DNA from: Nemertoderma westbladi
Taxonomy: Eukaryota > Xenacoelomorpha > Nemertodermatida > Nemertodermatidae
Direction of reading: 5' to 3'
DNA length: 64,000 nucleotides
NCBI GenBank assembly: GCA_032718475.1
Contig: JAUCBJ010008797.1
Coordinates: forward strand, 1-64,000
Under the pieces are notes generated by a model. It worked only from the letters and a program-made list of their open reading frames with translations. It was not told the DNA's origin and did no database searches. Each line of letters opens with the position of its first letter. The stretch's first letter is position 1. Of the stretch, positions 33,987 through 45,050 are shown in pieces. A program made the translations under genes and the position numbers.

Positions 33987-34044
33987 TTTCTGACGGTGGG
34001 ATGTTCTTCTACGTCTGCTTAGACGAGATCTATTTCCTTTGCCT

Positions 34045-35055
34045 TCAGTATCGGTCGGTATCGCCTTCCTCAGATGATGTATATCCCTGTCTTTTGGGAG
34101 TAGATCGATTCATCATCTGCATATTACTAGCTGTTAACTGTTTATTTATGCAGTCTTGATTCTCCTGAATGTTTTCCAATTCTAATTGGGTGGTTTCTTC
34201 AGTCGCTCTCCGTTCTGCTTCTGCCACTGCCTCTGCCGCCTTTCTTTCAGCTTCGGCCGCTTTTGCTTCTGCCGCTGCCGCTGCCGCTTTTCTTTCAGCT
34301 TTGGCCGCTTTTGCCTCTGCCGCTGCCTTTGCCGCTGCCGCTTTTCTTTCTGCTTCTGCAGCTACTACTGCTGCTTTCTTTCTGTCTTCTATACGTTTTT
34401 TCTTTACTTGTTCTTCTTGGACTCGTGTGATGCGGAGTTGTTCATCAAATTTAGCTTGGTTCGCCGCTAACATTTCCGCATCGATTGCGTCCAGCACAAG
34501 CTTGGTTCCTTCACTATTAGGGCTAAGCCCCTCCAGCCTTCTCCTCAACTCTTCGTCCCCTACAAAGCGTTGATAGTCTGACAGATAGATGTCAATGGCA
34601 TCTCTCTTTCGCGGCCCCTCCGCTGTCCCTTCGCTTTCTTCTTGAGAAGAAGTGGTGTCGGTTGATTCTTCATAGGTTGGCCGCTCATCATAAACCTTAT
34701 CCACCATCTTCGCTCCGCATTCGGGCGTCCGCTCATCAGTATCCGAACTAATGGAGCTATCGGGCCGCTGAAAACTAGGTTCTTGGCTAGGATGTTGCTG
34801 CTGTTTGACAGCTGCTTCTTGATCCCGCTTGACTTGGGCCCGAGTGCCTATGGCAGACCAACGGCGCTTCACTAACTTCGCAAATTGCGAAATCGCTTCT
34901 ACCAACCTAGGTTCTGACACAACCACTGCAGGGGTCGCCCTTCTTACAGTATGAGGGGTTTCAGACCTCGGTCTGGGATTCTCTACACTTTGATCTGAGA
35001 AACAGGCTGTTGTTTCTAGGAGACTATCTGACAGAGTTTGCCTTGTGTCAGCCAT
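34045..35055 (-). CDS. N-terminal Gag part with alanine-rich coiled coil (BEL C)
   Basis: 336 codons from ATG at 35055 (MADTRQTLSDSLLE). The N-terminal half is acidic/serine-rich and probably disordered. Residues about 190-300 are a long charged helix with AEAERKAA/AKAAAEAKAAKAERK-type imperfect repeats, predicted coiled coil. It stops at TGA 34045, but the next frame (+1) is open and continues into the 33986 ORF after an arginine-rich stretch (RLSRRRRT), so a single-base shift near 34050 separates the two parts. Either a programmed frameshift or a mutation would explain this. Gag identity follows from position at the 5' end of the element. Confidence 0.7.
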   Translation of the reverse strand: MADTRQTLSDSLLETTACFSDQSVENPRPRSETPHTVRRATPAVVVSEPRLVEAISQFAKLVKRRWSAIGTRAQVKRDQEAAVKQQQHPSQEPSFQRPDSSISSDTDERTPECGAKMVDKVYDERPTYEESTDTTSSQEESEGTAEGPRKRDAIDIYLSDYQRFVGDEELRRRLEGLSPNSEGTKLVLDAIDAEMLAANQAKFDEQLRITRVQEEQVKKKRIEDRKKAAVVAAEAERKAAAAKAAAEAKAAKAERKAAAAAAEAKAAEAERKAAEAVAEAERRATEETTQLELENIQENQDCINKQLTASNMQMMNRSTPKRQGYTSSEEGDTDRY

Positions 35056-35200
35056 GTTTGATTGTATAGTTGAATGCCTACTGCTATATTACAGTTAAAG
35101 CAAGTCTAGCAATTCAGTATCACTGTTAGCCTAACAATTAATTACCGATACTGCTACTCAGTGTAGCGTGATATATATAATATATTAGAATACCGGTATG

Positions 35201-35435
35201 CTTATAGTATATATATAAGTATTATTACAGACTAGGTTTGTTACAGAATACCGGTATAATTTTAGCACAAATATATAAATATATAATAGGCCTATCGTGA
35301 ATACCGGTATACAGCCTACTTATAGTATATATAAGTATAATTCTGGACTAGAATTAATTGCAGAATACCGGTATGATTTCAGCTTAAGTTTATGAAAATA
35401 AAGATAATAAGCCTATTGTAAATACCGGTATATCA
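35201..35435. repeat. tandem repeat, unit about 118 bp, with ATACCGGTAT palindromes
   Basis: CTTATAGTATATATA at 35201 recurs at 35319. Each unit contains two GAATACCGGTAT-type palindromes (near 35258, 35308, 35359, 35420). The preceding partial unit supplies another at 35187. Confidence 0.75.
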
Positions 35436-36384
35436 ATTATTTTAAATAATTGAATTTCTGAATTTTAAGGGTTACTTGGTTACTTTAACTTACTTTATTA
35501 CCGTTATTTGAGCAGTAGTCCAACTGATATTGAGACCTAATTGTTGTATGGCAGGCCTACTATTTATAAATCGTTTGAGTTGATTTATAATATATATATA
35601 CCCGTTTAATGGGTTTTGTCAATGTTGAAATAAATGTTATTATTTCTGGGGGAGTCACTACACATAAGCTGTGCGCTCTCAGTGGAGTGCTACTTGTTAG
35701 ACACTAAAACAAATAATTATAATTTACCTAAGTTACTTAATACTACAAATTACGTACAATTCGGGTTGAGATTACAATCTCTAAATAAACACAAAAATTT
35801 TACAAAAAACACAAAATACGAATTTTCAGGGTAATTTTACAAGAAGTCTACAAACCAGCCTAACAAAGGGTTAGAATTCTGGTTATTACAACGGACAGGG
35901 TACTGCGGTATTTGAAAATAATACGTAGTAGTAAATACACTGCGTTGTCCAGATAGGAAAATACCACCGCCTGACGACCTATAGCCGTATCGCTATAGGT
36001 ACTACGTTATGTATCACGGAGTGTTCCTACCTAGAAGTTAATAGAGCTAATCGTACGTGCCTATCAACCACTTTACAACACAAATATAATGTCTACACTA
36101 ATTACTTTCGGAAAGCACTGTACACTAAACCCTAAATTAGGTACGAGTACTTGTACAACATATAATCAGTAGTTAAATATACTTGAACAGCTAAAAGAAC
36201 CACGGCATCTGCTGGAGTGACCGGTGCACAAAATCACCAGTCTTTACCTACGCCGAGCAGCCCTGATGTAGTACCGGGGTTAGTTTAACTATAACGGTAT
36301 ATATAACAAACACAATTACTGTAGGAATAAACTTGGGGATATGAATGTTGCGAATAATCGCATAAACTCTGAATAATAAATATT

Positions 36385-36885
36385 ACGCTACGCGTACAGA
36401 CTATTCAAACAAAATGCAGACCAAATACTGACAGACTACTATCAAGCCTAAACAAACTACGGTATATGTAGACTCCGAAATGGCCAAGTAGTACGCGTTC
36501 TAACCCAGTAGTACGACTTATTCTTTAGATGGGGGTTTACCTTACAGCGATGGCTGCCCCTACTTCCTAACCGTTCTTTATCGGACAGATGCTTTGCATA
36601 CACCGAAATTTCCTCAAACCCAACAACAGCAAGACAACTATCCAGCCTACAAATTATCTAAATAAATTATACGCTACCCGTACAGACTACACAAACAAAG
36701 TACAGACCAAACGCTAGCCAACTACTATCAAGCCTAAATAAACCACAGGACATACAGACTCCGAAATGGTTAAGTAGTATGCGTTCTAACCCAGTAGTAC
36801 GACTTATTCTTTAGATGGGGGTTTACCTTACAGCGATGGCTGCCCCTACTTCCTAACCGTTCTTTATCGGACATACACTCTACAT
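36385..36885. repeat. tandem duplication, period 286 bp, in BEL C leader
   Basis: ACGCTACGCGTACAGACTA at 36385 and ACGCTACCCGTACAGACTA at 36671. The block ACTTATTCTTTAGATGGGGG through CCGTTCTTTATCGGACA recurs at the same 286-bp offset with few changes. Confidence 0.88.
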
Positions 36886-37707
36886 GCACTGCAATCCGTT
36901 CAGACCTAATCAACAGTTAGCCAACAGTCAAGCCTACAAATTATCTGTACAATCTGAGCAGGCTTACACGCCTTCTGCTCAATTCTGGCCTACAAATAAA
37001 TAAAACTGACAGAAATAGGCCTAAGTAAAATCCCAATAAAAACCAGGCGTCCCCGATTAATTATTAAGACCTACCGGCATATAATAATCAAATCGAATAA
37101 TACTGCTGTACCTGTACTAGTACTGTAAGTACCGGTTCGGATGATCAGGCAGTCAGGCCTACAGGTTTCCGGTCGACCGGTACTTTAGACTGGATTGCTT
37201 ACACCGCAATCCAGAAGCAAATATCTGTTATTGTTTGCGCTTTTAAAGACCTTTGACAGTTTAACCTGCCAAAATTAGAATGTCTTTTGGATGATAGATA
37301 GTCTTTAGCCTATGACGAGTATTTGATACACTACATTAGCCGAAGCCAGTCTATGCGCAATCATTCACCCGTTGGATATACCCGGGAGACTGAGTTCGGG
37401 GCTTAATGATTGATGGTGTAAGCCTACTGTATTATTCGACTGATCGTAATATATAATCTCTGACAAATATTATTCACTTTCGGGAAATATTAACAGTTCC
37501 TTTAGGACGTGGCGCTCTAAATATGTAAACAGAGTTATGACTTACACTAGACACAACGAAAAGGCTATAGATTCACGTATATGGCGCATTCTTTAGGAGA
37601 TGCTTTGTTATCAGTTACACTCATACACAATGCTGCACAATACTGCACACTAATCTGCCGACCTTCACTAAATTTGGTTACGTATAAAGAGAGCAACAGA
37701 CAATTTA

Positions 37708-38370
37708 TGTTGGGCATATGAAATAGCATTAGATTCACTTCAAACCACTTAACATACATAGGTCGCAATCGTTTATCTGTAACCGGTCTCTCTAACCTTT
37801 AGTATATCAAGAAGGTGGGTGTCTGACTCTTGATCAGTATTCCGATATAATAATTCATCAACAAATATAACGAATAACCAACAGTAAAAGCAGTAAAGTT
37901 AAGGTATGAATTCGTTTGATAACAGATATACGTTCTATAATTAAGCCTACTAATGTAAGACTAAAGACTGAAAACACGGAGGTGCCAAAAGCCGGTTCTT
38001 AGGCTCTGGGCAAAAACATAACACTGAACTACTGAGTTCTGTATACACCTCCAACACAGAGACAAAAAACGCTCTGATTGGTCAACCGAACAACGAGAGA
38101 ACAAAGAAACAAAGAAACGTCGACGTGGCAATATCAGCTGCTAGCCGTCGTCATGGTAGCGACACTGTTTTCAAGAGTATCCAGCTTATCGCGTCACGAG
38201 ATTGCGGATTATGTCCTCTAAAGTACAAATACAGTACAAATACAGAAGAAATGACTTTTATGTCCTCTAAAACACCAGTACAGCAAGGACACGGCCTTTT
38301 TATGCCTGGCAAACCAACTACAGAGTACTTTAAGGGAAAATAACCGGTTAATGACGCAAAAGCTTTTACA
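37708..38370 (-). repeat. 5' LTR of BEL element C
   Basis: 663 bp, nearly identical to 26699-27361. Ends TG...CA. Read on the element strand it starts TGTAAAAGC and ends CCCAACA. Confidence 0.9.
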
Positions 38371-38990
38371 CCCATACTTTACCTAAAATAGTGAAATTTT
38401 TAGTTTATTCACAGAGATGTAACTCAGCCTAATCACCCAGTGGAAGGCAAAGCACGTTTGTGTTGCTTCCTTGTATAAAACAATAAGTTTCATCTTCACT
38501 CCCTCAGAAATATCATGGCGGCCAATTGAAAATTGTTCCATACTTTACCATTAAAATGGCGATTATATTAGTGCACTGTATTAATGTAATATGTGAAGCC
38601 AGGAGTGTTATAATACTCTAAGGTCATAGTCGGTCGTAAGAATATGAGTCTATATTTGAACTGAGAATCATTCCTCAGTCAAGAAATCTTTGGGTTTATG
38701 CATGTAAAGTCCCGTACTTTACCAAAAAATTGTGAAATTTTTAATTTATACACATAGAAGTAGTCTAACTAAGCCCAATCACCCAGTGGAATGCAAAGCA
38801 CGTTTGTGTTGCGTCATCTTAAGAAACAATTACCCTGTAGTTTCATAATCTACTCCCTCAGAAACATCATGACGGCCAATTGAAAATTGTCCCATACTTT
38901 ACCATTATAATGGCGATTACATTTTAGTGCACTGTATTAATGTAATATATGAAACCTGGAGGACAGGAGTGTTATAATGCTTTAGGATGA
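38371..38990. repeat. imperfect direct duplication, offset 340 bp
   Basis: Copies starting at 38371 and 38711 share CCCATACTTTACC / CCCGTACTTTACC, CAATCACCCAGTGGAA, GCAAAGCACGTTTGTGTTGC, CTCCCTCAGAAA and GCACTGTATTAATGTAATAT. Divergence is clearly higher than in the LTRs. Function unknown. Confidence 0.85.
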
Positions 38991-39479
38991 TAGTTTTTTA
39001 GCAGATAAGAAGATCGGTAAGTACAGTAATTGATACATTTTCAGAAAAATGGAAAGAATTTCAAAACTTTTTACAGAATACATGTGTACCAAGTTTGGTT
39101 ATACAGTATTTCATCAATGATTGGCGGACTTATTTCGGTTTGTATCAAAATTTTGAAACTATCGGTAACAACAGACAGACTGTCTGATATGTGACCTCTG
39201 ATTCCTTAAACTTCAGATTCTTTCCAAACTTTTGACAGACTTCATATGTACCAGGTTTGGTTTAATTTCATCTAAAAATGACCGAGTTATACAGTATTAG
39301 CGATCAAAAATTTGACAGGTGACATACAACTCCTCAAGGGCACCCATATGCTAAGACTTCGGGTCAATTTGTGGGCCGCCCCACATTTTGTATCCATATC
39401 TTGGTTGGAAATACTTAGTTGCACTTTATTATCACTAATTATCCAGAAATTACTGTTATGTTAAGTGTAAGAGACCATT
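38991..39479. other. no recognisable gene
   Basis: AT-rich non-coding. Two loosely similar TTGACAGG/TTGGTTT-containing segments are present, but no boundaries. Confidence 0.4.
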
Positions 39480-39805
39480 TTAACCATTGTAACAACAAGA
39501 TGATACTATCTAGTGATCAATTTGCTTATTTTCCAAAATTTGGTACTGGCACAACAATTTTCACCCACCAGCGAAAAATACAAGTTTGAAAAATTTGATG
39601 AAATTTTTACTGATTCCATTGAATTCAGAACCCTCACAAACCCGTATAACGCAAGAAACAAGGTGACACAATCAATTGATATATTTGATGGCTTTCAAAA
39701 TTTGGTGCTAGCACCACATTTTGCACCCACTACCGAAAAATACAAGTTTGAGATGTCTAGTTCGATAACTATATATTCCATTGAATTCAGAACAGCCATA
39801 AACCT
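39480..39805. repeat. inverted copy of the 163-bp repeats of 17550-17850
   Basis: The reverse complement matches the interior of the element at 16954-18518 (shared CAAATTTTGAAAACCATCAA-like and GGTGCTAGCACCA blocks, ACCTTGTTTCTTGCGTTATA). It is cut at 39805 by the TTAA of the next element. Probably a truncated sibling element. Confidence 0.8.
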
Positions 39806-40529
39806 TTAAGGGGGGGGGGGGGGGGGGGGGTACACCATTTTGGTCCAAAATATGTCGAAATTTTTTTTATTGTCTATTATAATGCACCAAACTGCTAAAC
39901 TGAAAACCGCTATTTAATAGCTCTTTTAGTTTTCAAGTTATGTAAATTTCCATTTAGGGAATCCTATTGAAATTACTATTACTATGTTTAATGAAAGGTC
40001 GATTATCTCCAAATATTTTTTTCATGAAATTGTCAACTTCAAAACCCTACTACTTCTACAATTTTTGAGTAATTAGTCGGAAACTTCCTGTGGGTGTCTA
40101 GATAGCCACCCTGCATAAAAGCATCAGACAACTTTTCGAAATTTTTTGTTAATAAAATTTAATACTATTTATAAAAAACCTAAAAATTTGCATAAATTTG
40201 CAGCGCCACCTAGCGGTGCAGAATTATTTAAACAAAATTTCGCCTGATAGTTATGTTGCCCCATCTTTGATCTATCATATAAAAAAATTGTCATGTGATT
40301 AGGTTCAAAACTGTAAAAGCCTTAGGGTTTTAAGCGCAACCAAGTTTTTTTTGTTGGTAACTAGTATTAACTAATATTAAATAGCGAAAAAATTTTTTTT
40401 TTGACCTGTCATGTAGAATAGCATCTTAGGCACCTATATTCCAAACTATATCCAAAACCAAACAATTTGGAAACGCTGAGAGTGATAAATCGAAGAGTTG
40501 TCCGAAAATGGTGTACCCCCCCCCCCCCC

Positions 40530-40561
<32 letters not shown>

Positions 40562-40565
40562 TTAA
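39806..40565. mobile_element. TTAA-flanked element with poly-G termini, 752 bp
   Basis: TTAA at 39806-39809 is followed by 21 G and TACACCATTTTGGTCC. The right end, inverted, reads TTAA, a long G tract with a TT interruption, and TACACCATTTTCGGAC, ending at TTAA 40562-40565. The interior is AT-rich without an ORF. The end sequence differs from the CCCTAT-type family, but the TTAA duplication suggests the same piggyBac-type mechanism. The right TTAA is shared with the adjacent transposase-bearing element. Confidence 0.85.
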
Positions 40566-40726
40566 CCCTATCCCGGGGGGGGGGGTATTTTTATGACGTA
40601 TCCCGGGGGGGGGTGGGGTAAATTTACCTGATGCCATAAAACAAAGGGAAAATGTGGTAAAAAACAGGAAAAATTTATTTTCGGCCTCAAATACATGATA
40701 TAAGCAAGGAAGTAACAAGGTATCGC

Positions 40727-42675
40727 TTATACATCAACACATTTTCCACATGTTACAACAAAATGGCCCTCATATGTTGTGCATACAAAATTGCCACATT
40801 TATCACATTTATTTCTGATTTTATTGTTCAAATTGTTTCTTTTCTTGAAGCCACGATCTACATCCTCCAAACACATGGCACACCGACCATATTCGAATTC
40901 GTCTTTCCTCTTCTTTGGAGCCACACCCTCATCACACTTCAGCACACGTTTCATTTTATTGACTACATTCGTTTGGAGTCCAATAGGGTGTTCCAGTCGC
41001 AACACCATGAAAGGTGTAACCAACTCCTTCCCCAGGAGCCAAGTGAACTCGAAATTGGAATGATTCTTCTTCTGCTCTTCATTGTACAAGGTTCTTGCAT
41101 TCGTCCGCACAGTGTCAAGGAGAAAGAAGTTGGCATTCAAAGTCCACCGCTTCGTCTTTGCCCTAGTAGATGCACCGATGGCAACAAGATCCACGACATC
41201 CACACCTCCTTTCATATGATCGTAGTAAACAATTGGTTCAGGTTTTAGCCTCTGGTCTCGAGACACACGCATTGTATCATACAACGTTGTGAGTGCAAGA
41301 ACAATCTTGGTTCCGCTCTTCTTCTAATCTGCATACGATATAAGCATCTTCTTTTCGTTGATTTTGATTCTCTTCCTGTGCTCTCCTTCGATGGAGCCTT
41401 CATCTCCTTCGGGATTCCTTTGCGATCGTACTTCAGGGTGCCTGTAACAGAGATTTTACGTTTGAGGCACCAATCGGCAATGCTCATCGATGTAAAGTAC
41501 CTATCCAAAGCAATGTTTCTCCCACTCAAACAATCCATCCCACCGACTTCAATCGCATTATTTACCAAGTACTCCGTATATTTGTCTGTTCCGGTTACGT
41601 AGTAGTTATCGGGTATGCCTGTTGGTTTCCCAGCATATGGCAGAGAGATGTAGGTGTATTGAACGGTTGAATCACAGAAGCTTCTGAAAAGCAAACCATA
41701 CTTAGCAGGCTTGCTGGGATTATTTTGTTTGAAGCTAATCTTTCCACGATAAGAATAAAGCGTTTCATCAATAGCCAAGTGCTGGGACGGTTTCCTGAGA
41801 TGCAAGAACCGACGATTCACACTTTCAAAAAAATTTCTGAAGGCTGCAAACCGGTCTTGACTCCACCGCTCTGCTCTTGATTCTCCATCGTCAAACTGAA
41901 CGATTCTCGTGAGGAAAGTAAACCGTTTCCGCTGCATGGTGGCAGAGAAAATGTCATTGGAACTTTCGTGGTACCACACATTGTCTATGTCTGTAGTGTT
42001 CAGCTTCAATGCTCCTCGTAGGTATAGTAAACCGAACCATACTTTCATTTCAAGCAGTGATGCCAACTTGTATTGTGTCTTCTTATCGTTTTCCGTCAGT
42101 CGCTCGCCAAGTAATTCGTGGAGCGCTGATATTTTTATGTTGGTGAACTTGACAAATTTCATCACTTCATCATCTGGAATCATTAGGCTCCATGTTTCAG
42201 AAGGGGATTCGCGTTTCTCTCAGCTGTCCGAGTGGGACCACCACTGTGTGAGATGTTGATGGCAGGCGCCCGTCCACGTCGCAATGCATTCTCTGCTTGC
42301 CCTGGCTTCAATGTACACCATTCGTACCTTTCTTTAGCTTTGTTCGTCCACACAAATGTTTCTTCTGGGTTGGTCAGGAAGCCGATCATAATTACTAGAA
42401 TCAATGACTTTTGTATAGTCTGAGAATTTATGTTTCTTCTTTGGCGTTGCTGCTGGTTCATCGTTGTCCTCAGGTTATGCATCTTGGTTTGGATCATACT
42501 CCACGGTTACATCATCAGTGTTGCCATCTTCGTCCAGAACTTCTTCATAATCGGAATCTCCTTCATCAGGGAATGCCGACACGCCATCACCAGCAAAGTT
42601 CCAGATTTCTTCATAGAAATTAGCGATTAATTTATCCACTTCAGCGGCAGTGAGTCGGCGACTTGTTGATGCCAT
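40727..42675 (-). pseudogene. piggyBac-like transposase (DDE_Tnp_1_7), broken
   Basis: DDD transposase that cuts and pastes elements at TTAA. ATG at 42675 (MASTSRRLTAAEVDKLIANF), acidic N-terminus, in-frame TAA near 42480, then PEETFVWTNKAKERYEW in another frame and, from 42183, the main domain (FVKFTNIKISALHELLGERL). First catalytic Asp in LAIDETLYSYRGK (about 41773), second in NIALDRYFTSMSIADWCL (about 41502), third in HMKGGVDVVDL (about 41195). The C-terminal cysteine-rich zinc finger follows (RCAMCLEDVD, then CDKCGNFVC, then CGKCVDV) to 40727. At least one nonsense change and three frame changes (near 42400, 42185 and 41265) inactivate it. All three catalytic residues are preserved. Confidence 0.9.
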
Positions 42676-42959
42676 GGTGTCAGATAATAAATAAACTATT
42701 TCTTGACACAGCACACAGAAATACTGAACTATGTAATAATGACAACACAGAAATAATAATAAAACTTCAGTTTATACAAAACTGCTGTATTTCTGCATTA
42801 CAGTTTTTCTGCAGTTGGTACCGTAATACAGTATGCAGTACTGGTATAGAATTATATCCTCACAAATGCCGTGGATTTTCGAAATTTTATTTTGTTAGAA
42901 TAAACTTGTTATAAAGATTACATTAAGTTCTCATTTGTATTTACCATAGCTATTAGTAC

Positions 42960-43060
42960 AACATTGTTCAAGTGGTTCAGTAGCTCAGTCGGTTAAGCGT
43001 TGGAAATTCGTTTAGTAGGTATAGAGTTCAAATCCTAGCAGGTGCAAATTGTTTTTTGTG
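42960..43060 (+). ncRNA. tRNA-derived SINE-like head
   Basis: TAGCTCAGTCGGTTAAGCG (box A-like, about 42981-42999) and AGTTCAAATCC (box B-like, 43025-43035) have tRNA spacing. The arms do not pair well enough for a functional tRNA (weak T stem, no clear anticodon stem), so this is better read as the polymerase III promoter head of a SINE. No clear 3' boundary. Confidence 0.55.
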
Positions 43061-45050
43061 CTGAATTTCGACTAATTTAAATTGACCGCTACAGTTAAAT
43101 TGCATTTACTCAAAGTAAGATTAACCAATGTAATTGCAGTTGTTTGATAGTAACCAATGTCGTGTAAGATATGTGTTTGCTGGACCAATGGTTATCTTTA
43201 AAATCCAATATAACTTATAGAATGTTCTCGATTGTTTGCAGCACAAATTTGCTATAAAAGGTGCAGTTTCGTTCATTAGTTATCAATGAATCTCAATCTC
43301 AATTATCTTATATTCTATATTAGTTTATTCTTTCTGTCATTGTTAGTTATTTCAGATTACATTTTGTATTAATATCTCTTAGTTATCTGCAATAAAATCA
43401 GAATTACCGCTAACTGTCTTTTACTATGTTTCACCACGGTGAACACCCTTAAAGAACAGGATGGCCGGCTAGACATCGGGCCACGGCAGTAAACGGGAAC
43501 ATCGGGGGAATGTGAACAGGAGACCGCCCACAATATCGATTCGAGTTATTCGCCCATCGCCTGAAGGTTAGACAGTGTTCGATGCTTCGCTACCTAAGTG
43601 TAAGACCTAAGATCGACAGTAGGAGTAGCGACACACTGTACGCCAAAATTTTAATTAAGATCTGTATTATCCCGATTCTTGGAAGACCCGCAGGACCCCT
43701 TCATATTCCTACGGGGGAGGGGGGAGAAAAGGTTAGGCAGAGATACCCGTACGCAGATAAGACACAGGCACACCATTACACGGCATGTACATTGGTAGGG
43801 TGCAGCAAACTGTACGCCTAACTCATTGCCAGGTATAGGTGCGTTGGTGGCTTGTCGGCAGTACACGGTGTTTATTGCTTGCGTTGGAACTTGTAGGCTA
43901 GGAGAGGGTCGCTGTGTTTTCCCTGAATTGAGATTATACCGTTCAGGCGGTAGGGCAGTTTATTACTAGGCGAAAATAAATTAAGGCTATTAGGGATACT
44001 AACACCTACCGTGTCCCCGCCAACGTCCTGATAGGAAGTTACCCAGCCTACCTAGGTGACTAAAATTCTAGATAAGAGCCAGGATAGCTATTTGTACCTG
44101 TGCGCCTACAGTAGTAAACTAACACATTTCTTCTTAGTATTAGGGACCTGGTAAATAAAATTGCCGAATTCTGGGCGTAGCATTAACCTTATGCCTGAAT
44201 TTTAGTCCTGGAAATACACAAAGGGGAAGGAGCCTTGTCATTTGTAAGTATTGGACCTACAAGTTACCAAAATATTAGAATATTTGTAAAATAAACGCCG
44301 GACCCAGTAAATGAGATTATATGAAGGATAAAACCCAATTTTGACCTAAGAATTGAGACAATACACGCGTTTTAGGAATTATTTACACCTCAAAATATAT
44401 AAAATAATTTGTTCGCACTGCGGCTTTGCCTGCTAGTTATATTTGTAGCTAGCGTCTCTCTCATCAACCGTATAAATCACACCGCGGCAAAGTACACGAG
44501 CGCCCTTAGTCCGTCAGTGAGTCAGCCTGATTTTAGGATTCGCTGCGCGGGATTTTGTTTTATCGAAGTTTGTCCGTTCGTAGACTGTTTTCTTCCTCAC
44601 CGGTTATAAGAGACCAATACTGCAATAGATTCGCTTACTTAGAGTTTACTGTTTTGGTGAGAAGGTTGGATTATGCTTTGATTCACAAACTTTACAGTAA
44701 GATATTGCGGTATAATTTGCTATTGTCTCTTCCAACAGTAGGTATACGACCTATGTTGCTAACAACTGGTACTGAGGATCATCTAGGCCTTTGGGATCTA
44801 AGTTGCCCCCCTGGTCCGGTAAACCAGTGTTTTTTTAAAAAAAGCAGTATGGTTTGCACCGGCCTAAAATGATGAACGGGTCAAACCCTAATATGGACTA
44901 CTTATAAAAAACCTCCAACCACATCCGACAAAAGTGTCACCATTTCGTCATGTTTTGGTCAATTTTCTTGAAATTCGCAGAGAAGGTGCCTAATATATAA
45001 ACAATAAAAGTCACAAAAAGCAGGAATGAAAAAATAAGTTCTTCGAGGTG
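43061..45050. other. no recognisable gene
   Basis: Non-coding. A GCTATAAAAGG TATA-like site near 43251 and a CAATAAAATC signal near 43391 could belong to a decayed LTR, but no matching second copy or clear TG/CA ends are visible. ORFs of up to 105 codons show no known motif. The end of the stretch is subterminal sequence of the piggyBac-like element. Confidence 0.4.

Larger units (their letters stand above)
35056..37707. other. 5' leader of BEL C, repeat-rich, 2.65 kb
   Basis: Unusually long untranslated leader between the 5' LTR and gag. It holds two tandem repeat regions (35201-35435 and 36385-36885, listed separately). No ORF with a recognised motif. The first bases after the LTR, in element orientation, read TAAATTGTCTGTTGC and do not resemble a standard tRNA-3'-end-complementary TGG site. 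Confidence 0.6.
26699..38370 (-). mobile_element. BEL/Pao retrotransposon C, 11.7 kb, RT-deleted, young LTRs
   Basis: Two direct copies of 663 bp (26699-27361 and 37708-38370) begin TG and end CA. By eye they differ at only about three positions. They enclose minus-strand gag and protease ORFs typical of BEL/Pao. A purine run (GGGAGCGG, read on the minus strand) abuts the 3' LTR at 27362-27369 as a polypurine tract should. No target duplication is visible outside the LTRs, and the sequence next to the 5' LTR does not start TGG, so the primer-binding site is not the usual type. RT, RNase H and the integrase core are absent, and an unrecognised coding-like block occupies the 3' part. Confidence 0.85.

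Noticed and set aside
34169-34573. Plus-strand ORFs rich in Ala/Ser and Cys/Phe opposite BEL C gag
   Set aside because: Shadow of the alanine-rich coiled-coil coding region on the other strand.
40446-40718. Minus-strand ORF with a glycine tract
   Set aside because: Produced by reading through the C/G homopolymers of two transposon ends.
42975-43048. Functional tRNA gene
   Set aside because: Box A and box B motifs are present but the T and anticodon stems do not pair; better explained as a SINE head.
43130-43400. Solo LTR with TATA and polyadenylation signals
   Set aside because: No second copy, no clear TG/CA ends and no target duplication visible; noted only as a weak possibility.
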